From Parahaliea mediterranea (GTDB lineage Bacteria > Pseudomonadota > Gammaproteobacteria > Pseudomonadales > Halieaceae): a stretch of 64,000 nucleotides of DNA. Below are positions 10,235 through 18,666 of this stretch, one piece after another. Below the pieces are notes generated by a model that searched no databases, had not been told where the DNA came from, and was given only the letters and a program-made list of their open reading frames with translations. Numbering within the stretch: position 1 is the stretch's first letter; each line of letters starts with the position of its first letter. The translations under genes were made by a program, and so were the position numbers. Location: the NCBI RefSeq assembly GCF_017255185.1, contig NZ_JAFKCZ010000008.1, positions 1 through 64,000 on the forward strand, written 5' to 3'.

Positions 10235-11542
10235 TTGCCCGCAGACTACCCGGACCGCCGCCAGGCCAACTACGCCCTGGCGCTGCTGTTACTGGCCTAC
10301 ATCCTCTCCTTCATTGACCGCAATGTGATGGCGGTGCTGATCGGGCCGATCCGCGACGAGTTCGCGATCAGCGACTTCCAGTACAGCCTGCTGCACGGCT
10401 TCGCCTTCTCGATGTTCTACATCGTGCTCGGCCTGCCCATCGCCCGGCTGGCGGACCGCCACAACCGCAAGTGGATCATCAGCATCGGCATCTTCTGCTG
10501 GAGCCTGATGACCTGCCTGTGCGGCGCCGCGCGCAGTTTCGGCACCCTGTTCGTGACCCGCATCGGGGTCGGGGTGGGCGAGGCGGCGCTGTCGCCCGCC
10601 GCCTTCTCCCTGCTTGGCGACCTGTTTCCCAAGGACAAGCTGGCCCGGGCCCTGGCCATCTACAGCCTGGGCATCACCCTGGGCGGCGGCCTGGCCTATG
10701 TGGTGGGCGGCGCCGCCTACGCCTGGTTCGCCACCATGGAGCCAATGGTGGTGCCCGGTTGGGGCGAGGTGTCCGCCTGGCAGATGACCTTTGTCGCGGT
10801 GGGCGCCCCGGGCCTGTTGCTGACCCTGTTGCTGGCGATGCTGAAGGAGCCGCCCCGGCGCGCCGGGCTGAGCGCCGCCCCCGGCGACCACGCCACCCTG
10901 GCCGACATCGGCCGGCAGTTTCGCGCCCACCGCCGGGCCTATCTGGGGGTGATCGGCTCGCTGTCGCTGCTGTCGATCCTGGGCTACGGCACCATGGCCT
11001 GGTACCCGGAATTCCTGATCCGCAGTTTCGGCGTGCCCCGGGAGACTGCGGGCACGCAGTTCGGCGCCATCTTCCTGGTGGCCGGCAGCCTCGGCACCCT
11101 GGCCGCGGGCTGGTGTGTGCAGCCGCTGATGGCGCGCGGCCACGGCGACGCCCCGCTGCGCATCATCCTCGGCATCGCCCTGCTGTGGCTGGTGCCCGCC
11201 ATCCTGGGGCCGCTGGCGCCCTCCAGTTCCCTGGCGCTGCTGGCGGCGGTACCGATCGTGTTTTGCCTCAACGCCTACTACGGCGTGGGGGTCGCCGCGC
11301 TGCAGTTCATCACCCCCAACCGAATGCGCGCCCAGGCCTCGGCCCTGCTGCTGTTCTGTACCAACTTCTTCGGTCTCGCCCTCGGGCCCTCGGCTGTGGC
11401 GATGCTGACCGATTTCCTGTTCCAGGACGACGCCGCCCTGCACCAGTCCCTGGCGCTGTTGCCGCTGCTGGTGTGCCCGCTGGCCGCGCTGCTGGCGTGG
11501 CAGGGGCTGGCGGCCTTCCGGCGGGCGGAGGCCGCGGTTTAA
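10235..11542 (+). CDS. MFS transporter (spinster/ACS-like)
   Basis: Inner-membrane major facilitator of 435 residues with about 12 hydrophobic segments. TTG start at 10235 is supported by AGGAG nine bases upstream. LSFIDRNVMAVL in the first helix and LADRHNRKWI in loop 2-3 are the family signatures; GVGVGEAALSPAAFSLLGD is helix 4. Proteins of this type move organic anions, sugar acids or small aromatics by proton coupling. It stands 86 bp upstream of fecI on the same strand, so it may belong to the same uptake region. Substrate unknown. Confidence 0.88.
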   Translation: MPADYPDRRQANYALALLLLAYILSFIDRNVMAVLIGPIRDEFAISDFQYSLLHGFAFSMFYIVLGLPIARLADRHNRKWIISIGIFCWSLMTCLCGAARSFGTLFVTRIGVGVGEAALSPAAFSLLGDLFPKDKLARALAIYSLGITLGGGLAYVVGGAAYAWFATMEPMVVPGWGEVSAWQMTFVAVGAPGLLLTLLLAMLKEPPRRAGLSAAPGDHATLADIGRQFRAHRRAYLGVIGSLSLLSILGYGTMAWYPEFLIRSFGVPRETAGTQFGAIFLVAGSLGTLAAGWCVQPLMARGHGDAPLRIILGIALLWLVPAILGPLAPSSSLALLAAVPIVFCLNAYYGVGVAALQFITPNRMRAQASALLLFCTNFFGLALGPSAVAMLTDFLFQDDAALHQSLALLPLLVCPLAALLAWQGLAAFRRAEAAV

Positions 11543-11628
11543 TGGGCGCGACCAGGGCTGTTCCGGCGCTCCCCGCGACCACCGCCACGAGTTCGCGAAC
11601 CGTGCGCCCTGTGGTAGGGTCTGCGCCC

Positions 11629-12162
11629 ATGGACCCCAATAAAAATAAACTGGAACACCTGTACAGCGAACACCGTCAGTCCCTGCAGCGCTACGTGGCC
11701 CGCAAAATCGGCCAGGACGAAGAGGCGGAGGACGTGGTACAGGAAACCTTCCTGCGCCTGGCGGCGGAGCACAGCGCCCCCGCGCGCGCCTTTGCCCGCG
11801 CGCGCTCACCGGTCGCCTACCTGTACCGCATGGCCCGCAACCTCGCGGTGGACAAGCTGCGCGCCGCCACCAGCCGCGGCAACACCGCCCGGGCCCAGGC
11901 CGCCGATCTCGACACCGCGACACCCGGTGACGACCTGCCCGCGTCCCTGGTGTCCCGGGAGCGCCTGCGCGCGCTGGAGGCCGCGGTGCGCCGCCTGCCG
12001 CCCAAGCGCCGCCAGGTCTTCGTACTGCACAAGTACCGCCAGCTCACCTACCGCGAGGTGGCCCACCACCTGGGCATCAGCCAGGGCATGGTGGAAAAAC
12101 ACATGTCGCAGGCGCTGGCGCAACTGGATCGCGAACTGACGGAGGGCGCCGATGATCGCTGA
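11629..12162 (+). CDS. fecI: FecI-type ECF sigma factor
   Basis: Extracytoplasmic-function sigma factor of 177 residues. Region 2 includes AEDVVQETFLRL and PVAYLYRMARNLAVDKLR; region 4 carries LPPKRRQVFVLHKYRQLTYREVAHHLGIS and VEKHMSQAL, a DNA-binding helix-turn-helix. FecI-like factors are activated by a FecR partner after a TonB receptor binds its ligand outside the cell and then transcribe the receptor gene. Start ATG 11629 is chosen because family members begin a few residues before the first helix. It overlaps fecR by 11 bp, and the order sigma, FecR, STN receptor is the standard signalling cassette. The inducing ligand is unknown. Confidence 0.92.
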   Translation: MDPNKNKLEHLYSEHRQSLQRYVARKIGQDEEAEDVVQETFLRLAAEHSAPARAFARARSPVAYLYRMARNLAVDKLRAATSRGNTARAQAADLDTATPGDDLPASLVSRERLRALEAAVRRLPPKRRQVFVLHKYRQLTYREVAHHLGISQGMVEKHMSQALAQLDRELTEGADDR

Positions 12163-13141
12163 TCACGCCGACACACGCGCCCAGGCCCGCGACTGGCTAC
12201 TGCGCATGTCCTCCGGCGAGGCCGGGGAAGCCGATTACGCGGCCCTGCGCGCCTGGCTGGAAGCCTCCCCCGAGCACGCGCGGGCCTTTGAATCGGTCTG
12301 CCGCCTGTGGGGAGAACTCGACCTCGCCCGCGAGGCCGTGTTGCGGACCGAGCGGGCGGCGACAGGCGAGCCGGCGCCGCCCCCGGAGCAACGGCTCCCG
12401 GTCCAGCGCTGGCGCTGGGCGCTGGCGGCCAGCGTGGTGCTGGCCCTGCTGTTTGCCGGGGCCGCGCAGCTCTTTACCGATCCAACGACAACCGCCCCGG
12501 GCGAACCCGCCTACTACAGCACCGACCGCGGAGAAATTCGCAGCATCGAACTCGCCGACGGCAGCACCGTGACTTTGGGGGCCCATTCCCGGGTCACGGT
12601 GCGCTACGCACCCGCCCAGCGCCGGCTGGCGCTGCTGCGCGGCGAGGCTTTCTTCGACGTGGCCAGCGACCCCCGGCGCCCGTTCACGGTGAGCGCCGGC
12701 GGGGTCAGCGCCCGCGCTCTGGGCACCGCCTTCAATGTGAGCCTGGGCGAGGACGCGGTGCGCGTGGCGGTCGCCCACGGCCGGGTCGCCATCCAGCGGG
12801 AGGACCCGCACAGCGCGCTGGAACTGGCCGCGGGCCAGGCCTCCGGCTATCGCGACGACGGCAGCGCCCTGGCGCTGACGTCCCTGGCCGGCACCGGCGC
12901 CGCGCCCTGGCGGGAAGGCCGGCGCGACTACTTCCGGGAGCCGTTGCGGCAACTGGTGGCGGACCTCAACCGCTACAGCGACACCCCCATTTACATCGCC
13001 AGCAGCCAGCTCGGCAAGCAGTCGATCACGGCTTCTTTTGACCACTTCGGCGATGTCGACGCGGTACTCAGGGATGTGGAGGACGCCCTGCCCGCCCGGG
13101 TGGTCCACACCGCCTCGGGCATCCATATCCGGGTGCGGTGA
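12152..13141 (+). CDS. fecR: FecR-type anti-sigma/sigma regulator
   Basis: Inner-membrane sensor of 329 residues. The cytoplasmic N-terminus (about 1-85, DUF4880) has ARDWLLRMSSGEAGEADY and is the sigma-binding part. One membrane span follows (about 90-110, WALAASVVLALLFAGAA). The periplasmic FecR domain (about 130-230) carries YSTDRGEIRSIELADGS and AFFDVASDPRRPFTV. The C-terminal segment (about 255-329) resembles an STN/DUF4974 fold with QLVADLNRYSDTPIYI. It relays ligand occupancy from the receptor encoded next door. Overlaps: 11 bp with fecI and 4 bp (GTGA) with the receptor. Confidence 0.92.
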   Translation: MIADHADTRAQARDWLLRMSSGEAGEADYAALRAWLEASPEHARAFESVCRLWGELDLAREAVLRTERAATGEPAPPPEQRLPVQRWRWALAASVVLALLFAGAAQLFTDPTTTAPGEPAYYSTDRGEIRSIELADGSTVTLGAHSRVTVRYAPAQRRLALLRGEAFFDVASDPRRPFTVSAGGVSARALGTAFNVSLGEDAVRVAVAHGRVAIQREDPHSALELAAGQASGYRDDGSALALTSLAGTGAAPWREGRRDYFREPLRQLVADLNRYSDTPIYIASSQLGKQSITASFDHFGDVDAVLRDVEDALPARVVHTASGIHIRVR

Positions 13142-15957
13142 ACGACGCCCCGCACCTGCTCGCCGCCTGCCTGCTGTGCCTGGCCGGTCTGCTGGCGGCC
13201 CCGCCCCCTGCGGCGGCCGAGCCTCTTTCCTACCAGCCCCCCTACCAACTCCCCGCCCAACCGCTGGATCGGGCGCTGCTGGAGCTGTCGCGGCTGGCGG
13301 GCTTGCAGATCATCTTTGCCTCCGAACTCACCGCGGGCCTGCAGGCGCCGGCGGTCAGCGATGCAGAGAGCGTCGAGGCGGCCATCACCACCCTGCTGCG
13401 CGATACCGACCTGGCCTTTCGCTACAGCGACGCGGGCACCCTGGTCATCTACCGGGTGAGCGCGGAGCCCGGCGAACAGCGCGCTGCATCCGTACCGCCG
13501 CGGGAGGAGATCCTGGTCACCGGCTCCCACCTGGGTCTGCCGGCGGATCGCGGCGGCCTGTCGCCGGTCACCATGGTGCCGCGAGCCACGCTGCGCGCCG
13601 AGGGCCACGTCAGCCTGCCCCGGGTCTTGCAGCAGCTGCCGATCAACTCGGGGGCGGAGATCCAGATCAACAACCTCAACCAGCCCCTGACCGCCGGCAC
13701 CGCCGCCATCAACCTGCGCAACCTGGGCCTCGGCACCACGCTGGTACTGCTCGACGGCCAGCGCCAGGTCGACGTGCCGGTGGCCACCACCCAGGGCGAG
13801 ACTTTCGTCGACGTCAACGCCCTGGTGCCCGAAATCGCCATCGGGCGCATCGACGTGTTGCGCGACGGCGCCTCCGCCACTTACGGCTCCGACGCCGTCG
13901 CCGGGGTCGTCAATGTGATCCCGCGTCACGGCTTTCGCGGCGTGGAACTGGCCCTGCGCCATTCAGCCACCAGCCGCAGCGGACAGGACAACACCCGCCT
14001 CGGCGCCCTGTTTGGCGGCGCGCTACCCGGCGGCAACAGCAGCGGCATCCTGGCGCTGAGCCTGGAACAGCAGGATGCGCTGCTCACCACCGACCGGGAC
14101 TACCCGGATCACACGGTAATCAGCAGCCTGGGGCAACCCGGCACCTACCTGACCTCGAAGGAGGGCCTGGTACGGGACCCGGACTGCGGCGTGGCCGGTG
14201 GTGAAATACGGCCCGGCAACCCCTACTGCCTGTTCGACTCATCGCCCTACTTCGACCTCAGCCCCGAGGAGCGGCGCCGGCGGCTATACACCCGCCTGGA
14301 ACACACCTGGCGCGACGGCAGCCGCGTCACCGCCACCCTGAGCCACAACGCCGCCGAGGTCTGGGTGCACGCCACCCCCTCCTTTCCCTTTGCCAACACC
14401 CTCCCGCTGGTGCCGGCGCACAACCCGGGCAACGACTTCGGCGAGGACGTGCGGTTCTACGGCCGGGTCCTGGGCGCGGAAGCCGGCGCCTCGCGCTCCC
14501 GCAGCCGCTATCGCAGCGATTTCGCGCGTCTCGAATTCAGCCGCACGGAGTATCCGGTCCACCTGCAGGCGGGAGTCAATTTCAGTTACAGCCGCACGCG
14601 CTACGGCCGCACCGATACGGTGCGCGACGAACTGCAGGCGGCGCTGGATGGCCGCGGCGGGCCGCAGCACAACGCCTACTGGAACCCCCGGCACGGCGCC
14701 GTCAACGACCCGGAGGTGGTCGAGGCCCTGTTCGCCGACTGGGGCATGCGCGGCCAGTCGCGCCTGGTCGCGTTCGACCTGTCGGCCTCGAGCCACGACC
14801 TGACCCTGGCGGGAACACCGGCGCGCTTCGCCCTCGGCGGGCAGTTCCGCCGCGAGTGGCTGTCACAGCACTTCGCCCAGGTCTACAACGACAAGCAGTT
14901 TCTCAGCCTCGGCGGCGGGCCGGATTTCAGCGGCAGCCGCGACGTGTCCGCGCTGTACAGCGAGTTGCTGCTGTCCCCCACCGACACCCTCGACCTGCAA
15001 CTCGCCGGACGCTACGAGCACGCCGGCGGCGCCCGGGGCGCGCTGTCGCCCAAGCTCGCGCTCAACTGGCAGGCAGGGTCGCGCAGCGCCCTGCGGCTGA
15101 CCTGGGGGCGGGCCTTTCGCGCGCCGTCGCTGTTCCAGACCCAGGCCAGCCAGGCGGTGCCGGTGGCGATCAGCGACGGCATCACGCCGGGCACGCCGCA
15201 ATTCGCCAACGTGATCACCAGCGGCCGCCGCGACCTGTCGCCGGCCACCGCCCGCATTGCCACCGCCGGCTTTGAATACCGCGACCCGCGGGGTATCTAT
15301 GCAGGGCTCGACCTGTGGTACTACGACTACCGCAACGTGACCCTCAAGGAGTCGCCGCAGACCATTCTCGAGGACGCCCGGGCGGGAGATCCGGCAGCCA
15401 TCGCCAAGGTCAGCCGCGACCCGGCCAACGGCCAGATCACCGAGATCCGCGCCGATTTCGTCAACGCAGCAGACATCCGCAGCATCGGCCTCGACGGCGC
15501 CCTCGGCGCGCAACTGCCCTGGGGCAGCGGCGCACTGGACACGGGCCTGTCCTGGACCTGGACCGAGCGCTTTCGCATTCGCGACGCCAGCGGGGCGGTG
15601 TTCGAGGGCGCCGGCAGCCGCAACGCCGGCACCCCCGCGGCGCGCGCCCTGCCGCGGCTCAAAGCCAACGCCTGGTTCGGCTGGCGGGGCCCGCGATTCG
15701 AGACCCGGGCGCGACTGAACGGGGTTTCCGGCTACCGCGACGACCGCAACCGCGGCGAGGACATTGCCAGCCAGGTCACCCTCGACCTGCACGCCGCCTG
15801 GCCCGGCCTGCTGCCCGGGGGCGCCGATCTGGCTCTGGGCGTGTACAACGTCACTGATCGCGATCCCCCCGCCGTGAACACCTTCCTGGGCTACGACGCC
15901 CACACCCACGATCCGCGGGGGCGGGTGTGGTACCTGAGTGTAGAGTGGCAACGTTGA
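13138..15957 (+). CDS. TonB-dependent receptor with STN signalling domain
   Basis: Outer-membrane transducer of 939 residues. GTG start overlaps the fecR stop by 4 bp. A signal peptide (about 1-27, ending PPAAAE) precedes an STN domain (about 35-110, LPAQPLDRALLELSRLAGLQI) that contacts FecR, a TonB box (EEILVTGSHL), a plug (about 130-260, VLRDGASATYGSDAVAGVVN) and a beta-barrel ending WYLSVEWQR. The plug and barrel resemble the next gene closely, for example NLRNLGLG and the C-terminal GYDAHTHDPRGR. This pair, with fecI and fecR, looks like a substrate-induced import system. The ligand is not evident; a siderophore or an organic nutrient are both possible. Confidence 0.93.
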   Translation: MNDAPHLLAACLLCLAGLLAAPPPAAAEPLSYQPPYQLPAQPLDRALLELSRLAGLQIIFASELTAGLQAPAVSDAESVEAAITTLLRDTDLAFRYSDAGTLVIYRVSAEPGEQRAASVPPREEILVTGSHLGLPADRGGLSPVTMVPRATLRAEGHVSLPRVLQQLPINSGAEIQINNLNQPLTAGTAAINLRNLGLGTTLVLLDGQRQVDVPVATTQGETFVDVNALVPEIAIGRIDVLRDGASATYGSDAVAGVVNVIPRHGFRGVELALRHSATSRSGQDNTRLGALFGGALPGGNSSGILALSLEQQDALLTTDRDYPDHTVISSLGQPGTYLTSKEGLVRDPDCGVAGGEIRPGNPYCLFDSSPYFDLSPEERRRRLYTRLEHTWRDGSRVTATLSHNAAEVWVHATPSFPFANTLPLVPAHNPGNDFGEDVRFYGRVLGAEAGASRSRSRYRSDFARLEFSRTEYPVHLQAGVNFSYSRTRYGRTDTVRDELQAALDGRGGPQHNAYWNPRHGAVNDPEVVEALFADWGMRGQSRLVAFDLSASSHDLTLAGTPARFALGGQFRREWLSQHFAQVYNDKQFLSLGGGPDFSGSRDVSALYSELLLSPTDTLDLQLAGRYEHAGGARGALSPKLALNWQAGSRSALRLTWGRAFRAPSLFQTQASQAVPVAISDGITPGTPQFANVITSGRRDLSPATARIATAGFEYRDPRGIYAGLDLWYYDYRNVTLKESPQTILEDARAGDPAAIAKVSRDPANGQITEIRADFVNAADIRSIGLDGALGAQLPWGSGALDTGLSWTWTERFRIRDASGAVFEGAGSRNAGTPAARALPRLKANAWFGWRGPRFETRARLNGVSGYRDDRNRGEDIASQVTLDLHAAWPGLLPGGADLALGVYNVTDRDPPAVNTFLGYDAHTHDPRGRVWYLSVEWQR

Positions 15958-16025
15958 TTACCGAGGTGGGGTGAATCACCGCGGCGACCGTCCTGGATAA
16001 GAGGTTCAACCAAGGAGCGCTCGCA

Positions 16026-18593
16026 ATGACAAAACATAAAGCCAAACCCGCCACCCATTCCCTGCTGGCCGCCGCCGGCTTCATCCTGCTGCCGCTACCG
16101 GCCAGCCTGCAAGCGCAGGGCAACAGCCCGGCGCTGGAGGAAGTGGTCGTCACCGGCAGCCATATCCGCCGCCCCAGCCAGTTCGACTCGCCCTCGCCGT
16201 TGAGCGTGGTGGGCCGGGAGGACATGCTCGACCAGGGCGCTGCCACGGTGGTCGACGTGGTCAAGAATCTGCCCGAGAACAGCGGCGCCGAGTTCCAGGT
16301 GGACAACCTGGCCCAGCCCCTGACCAGCGGCACCTCCAATATCAACCTGCGCAACCTGGGGCTCGGGTCCACCCTGGTGATGATCAACGGCCAGCGCCAG
16401 ACACTGAGCGCAGTCGCGGCCACCGATGGCTCCAGTTTCGTGGATACCAACTCGCTGCTGCCCTTCATCGCCATCGAGCGCATGGAAATCCTCAAGGACG
16501 GCGCCGCCGCCACCTACGGCTCCGACGCCGTGGCCGGGGTGGTCAACTTCATCAGCCGCGACAACTTCGACGGTTTCGAGATCCAGGCCAACTACCAGGC
16601 GGCGGAGCACGGCGACCACAGTGATGCGGAGTTCGGCGCGATCTGGGGCGGCGGCAACGACAGCACCCACCTCATGCTCGCCGCCAGCTATTTCGATCGC
16701 GAGGCCATGTACTCCGCCGACCGCGACTTCACCGAAGGCACCGCCCTGTCCAGCCTGGGCCATCCCGGCACCTTTCTCACCAGCGGCGGCTTTGTCATGG
16801 ACCCCGGCTGCGGCACGGTCGGCGGCTTTCCCCGCGACAACGGCTTCTGCGGCTTCGACTACTCGCCCTACTTCGACCTGTCTCCCGACGAGCAGCGCAC
16901 ACAATTGTTCGCCACCGCCCGGCACGACTTCTCCGAAACCGTGTCCGGCCGCCTGGAGCTGGCCTACAACAAGACCGAGGTGGAGCACATCGCCTCGCCG
17001 TCCTTCCCCTTCCTGACCTTCTTCCCCACCGTGCCCGAGGACAACCCCGGCAACCTGTGGGGCGAGGATGTCAGCTACTTTGGCCGCATCCAGGGTGCGG
17101 AGGCCGGCCCCTCGGTGGCGCGCAACGAGTACGACACCCTGCGCGTGGCGGGCAACCTGGAGGGGCAGTTCGCCAATGACTGGTACTGGACCGCGCAGGG
17201 CAGCTACAGCGAACAGGAAGTGTTCTACGATCGCCCGGACACCCTGCAAAGCCGCGCCGTGGCGGCCCTGGCCGGCCGCGGCGGGCCAGACAACAACCAG
17301 TACTGGAACCCCCTGGCGGGCGCCGACAACGACCCCGCGGTGATCGCCGATATGATCGGCAGCACCGACATGAATGGCGAAACATCACTGCTCACCTTCG
17401 ACGCCATCACCTCGGGAGAGCTGTTCGAGCTGGAGGCCGGCACGGTGATGGCGGCCTTCGGCGCGCACTACCGGCGGGAGGAGCTGGCCCACGACTGGGG
17501 CGAGGACTACAACAACCAGGAGTTCCTGTCCCTGTTCGGCGGTCCCGACTACGATGCCGAGCGGGATATCTACGCCCTGTTCACCGAGTTCAGCATCCCG
17601 GTGACCGCCAACCTGGAGCTGCAGGCCTCGGCCCGCTACGAGGACTACGGCGACGGCGTGAACAGCCTCGACCCGAAACTGGGTGCGCTGTGGCAGCCCA
17701 GCGACACGCTCTCCTTCCGCGGCAGCGTCGGCACCGCCTTCCGCGCGCCCTCACTGTTCCAGACCGACGCCACCCAGGCCTCCCAGGCCAATATGTACGA
17801 CCCGCTGACCGACAGCACGGTGTTCCGCTCCGCCCAGACCAATGGCAATCCCGACCTCGACCCGGAACAGGCGGACGTGGTCAACCTCGGGGTCACCTGG
17901 GAGAACGACACCCTCGAGCTGAGCCTCGACTACTGGTACTACGACTACGAGGACCTGATCGTCAAGCAGGTGCCCGACGCGGTAGTGGCCCAGGAAGTGG
18001 CCGACACCCAGGCCGGCCTCAGCGGCACGCCAGCGCAGCTCGCGGTCACCCGCGACCCCGCCAGCAACCTGATCACCCTGGTGCAGACCGACTTCATCAA
18101 CGCCTCCTCGGCGGAGACCGATGGCATCGACCTGTCGGGACAGTATCGGCTGGATAGCGGCGCCGGGCTGTTCCGCTTTGGCACGCAGTGGACCTGGGTC
18201 AACAAATACGAGCTGCGCGAGAGCGGCGGCAGCGACACCATCGACGCCGTGGGCAGCCGCAACAAGCTGAACTTCGCCCGTTCACTGCCAGAGTGGAAGG
18301 GCAATATCAGTCTGGACTGGGCCCTGGGCGCGCACAGCGCCACGGCCTACCTGCGCTACACCGACAGCTACGACGACGACAACAGTGGACTGGAGATCGA
18401 CAGCCACGCCACCGTCGATCTGCGCTACGCCTACGCCTTTGCCCTGGGCGAGAGCGAGGCGACGCTGGCGGTCGGCGCCATCAACGTGACCGACGAGGAA
18501 CCGCCCGCCGTGGTGGACCTGCTCGGCTACGACACCAAGGTACACGACCCCCGTGGGCGGATGCTCTACCTCAACCTCAACTACCGCCTGTAA
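16026..18593 (+). CDS. TonB-dependent receptor (paralogue without STN)
   Basis: Outer-membrane receptor of 855 residues with signal peptide (about 1-30), TonB box LEEVVVTGSHI, plug with EILKDGAAATYGSDAVAG, and a 22-strand barrel ending MLYLNLNYRL. A strong AAGGAG precedes the ATG. It follows the STN receptor by 68 bp on the same strand, and the two share long blocks (NLRNLGLG, SPYFDLSP, FRAPSLFQT, LGYD-x-HDPRGR), so they arose by duplication with gain or loss of the signalling domain. It is probably regulated by the upstream FecI/FecR pair. Ligand unknown. Confidence 0.92.
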   Translation: MTKHKAKPATHSLLAAAGFILLPLPASLQAQGNSPALEEVVVTGSHIRRPSQFDSPSPLSVVGREDMLDQGAATVVDVVKNLPENSGAEFQVDNLAQPLTSGTSNINLRNLGLGSTLVMINGQRQTLSAVAATDGSSFVDTNSLLPFIAIERMEILKDGAAATYGSDAVAGVVNFISRDNFDGFEIQANYQAAEHGDHSDAEFGAIWGGGNDSTHLMLAASYFDREAMYSADRDFTEGTALSSLGHPGTFLTSGGFVMDPGCGTVGGFPRDNGFCGFDYSPYFDLSPDEQRTQLFATARHDFSETVSGRLELAYNKTEVEHIASPSFPFLTFFPTVPEDNPGNLWGEDVSYFGRIQGAEAGPSVARNEYDTLRVAGNLEGQFANDWYWTAQGSYSEQEVFYDRPDTLQSRAVAALAGRGGPDNNQYWNPLAGADNDPAVIADMIGSTDMNGETSLLTFDAITSGELFELEAGTVMAAFGAHYRREELAHDWGEDYNNQEFLSLFGGPDYDAERDIYALFTEFSIPVTANLELQASARYEDYGDGVNSLDPKLGALWQPSDTLSFRGSVGTAFRAPSLFQTDATQASQANMYDPLTDSTVFRSAQTNGNPDLDPEQADVVNLGVTWENDTLELSLDYWYYDYEDLIVKQVPDAVVAQEVADTQAGLSGTPAQLAVTRDPASNLITLVQTDFINASSAETDGIDLSGQYRLDSGAGLFRFGTQWTWVNKYELRESGGSDTIDAVGSRNKLNFARSLPEWKGNISLDWALGAHSATAYLRYTDSYDDDNSGLEIDSHATVDLRYAYAFALGESEATLAVGAINVTDEEPPAVVDLLGYDTKVHDPRGRMLYLNLNYRL

Positions 18594-18606
18594 CACCCTC
18601 CCCCGA

Positions 18607-18644
18607 CAAAAAACGGGCCGCTGTCTCCAGCGGCCCGTTTTTTT
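18607..18644. terminator. Bidirectional intrinsic terminator
   Basis: A GC-rich stem ACGGGCCGCTG/CAGCGGCCCGT with a TCTC loop is flanked by an A run on the left and a T run on the right. It lies between two convergent receptor genes (stops at 18593 and 18667) and should terminate both. Confidence 0.92.
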
Positions 18645-18666
18645 CAGGTGCCGATTGGGTCGGGAA

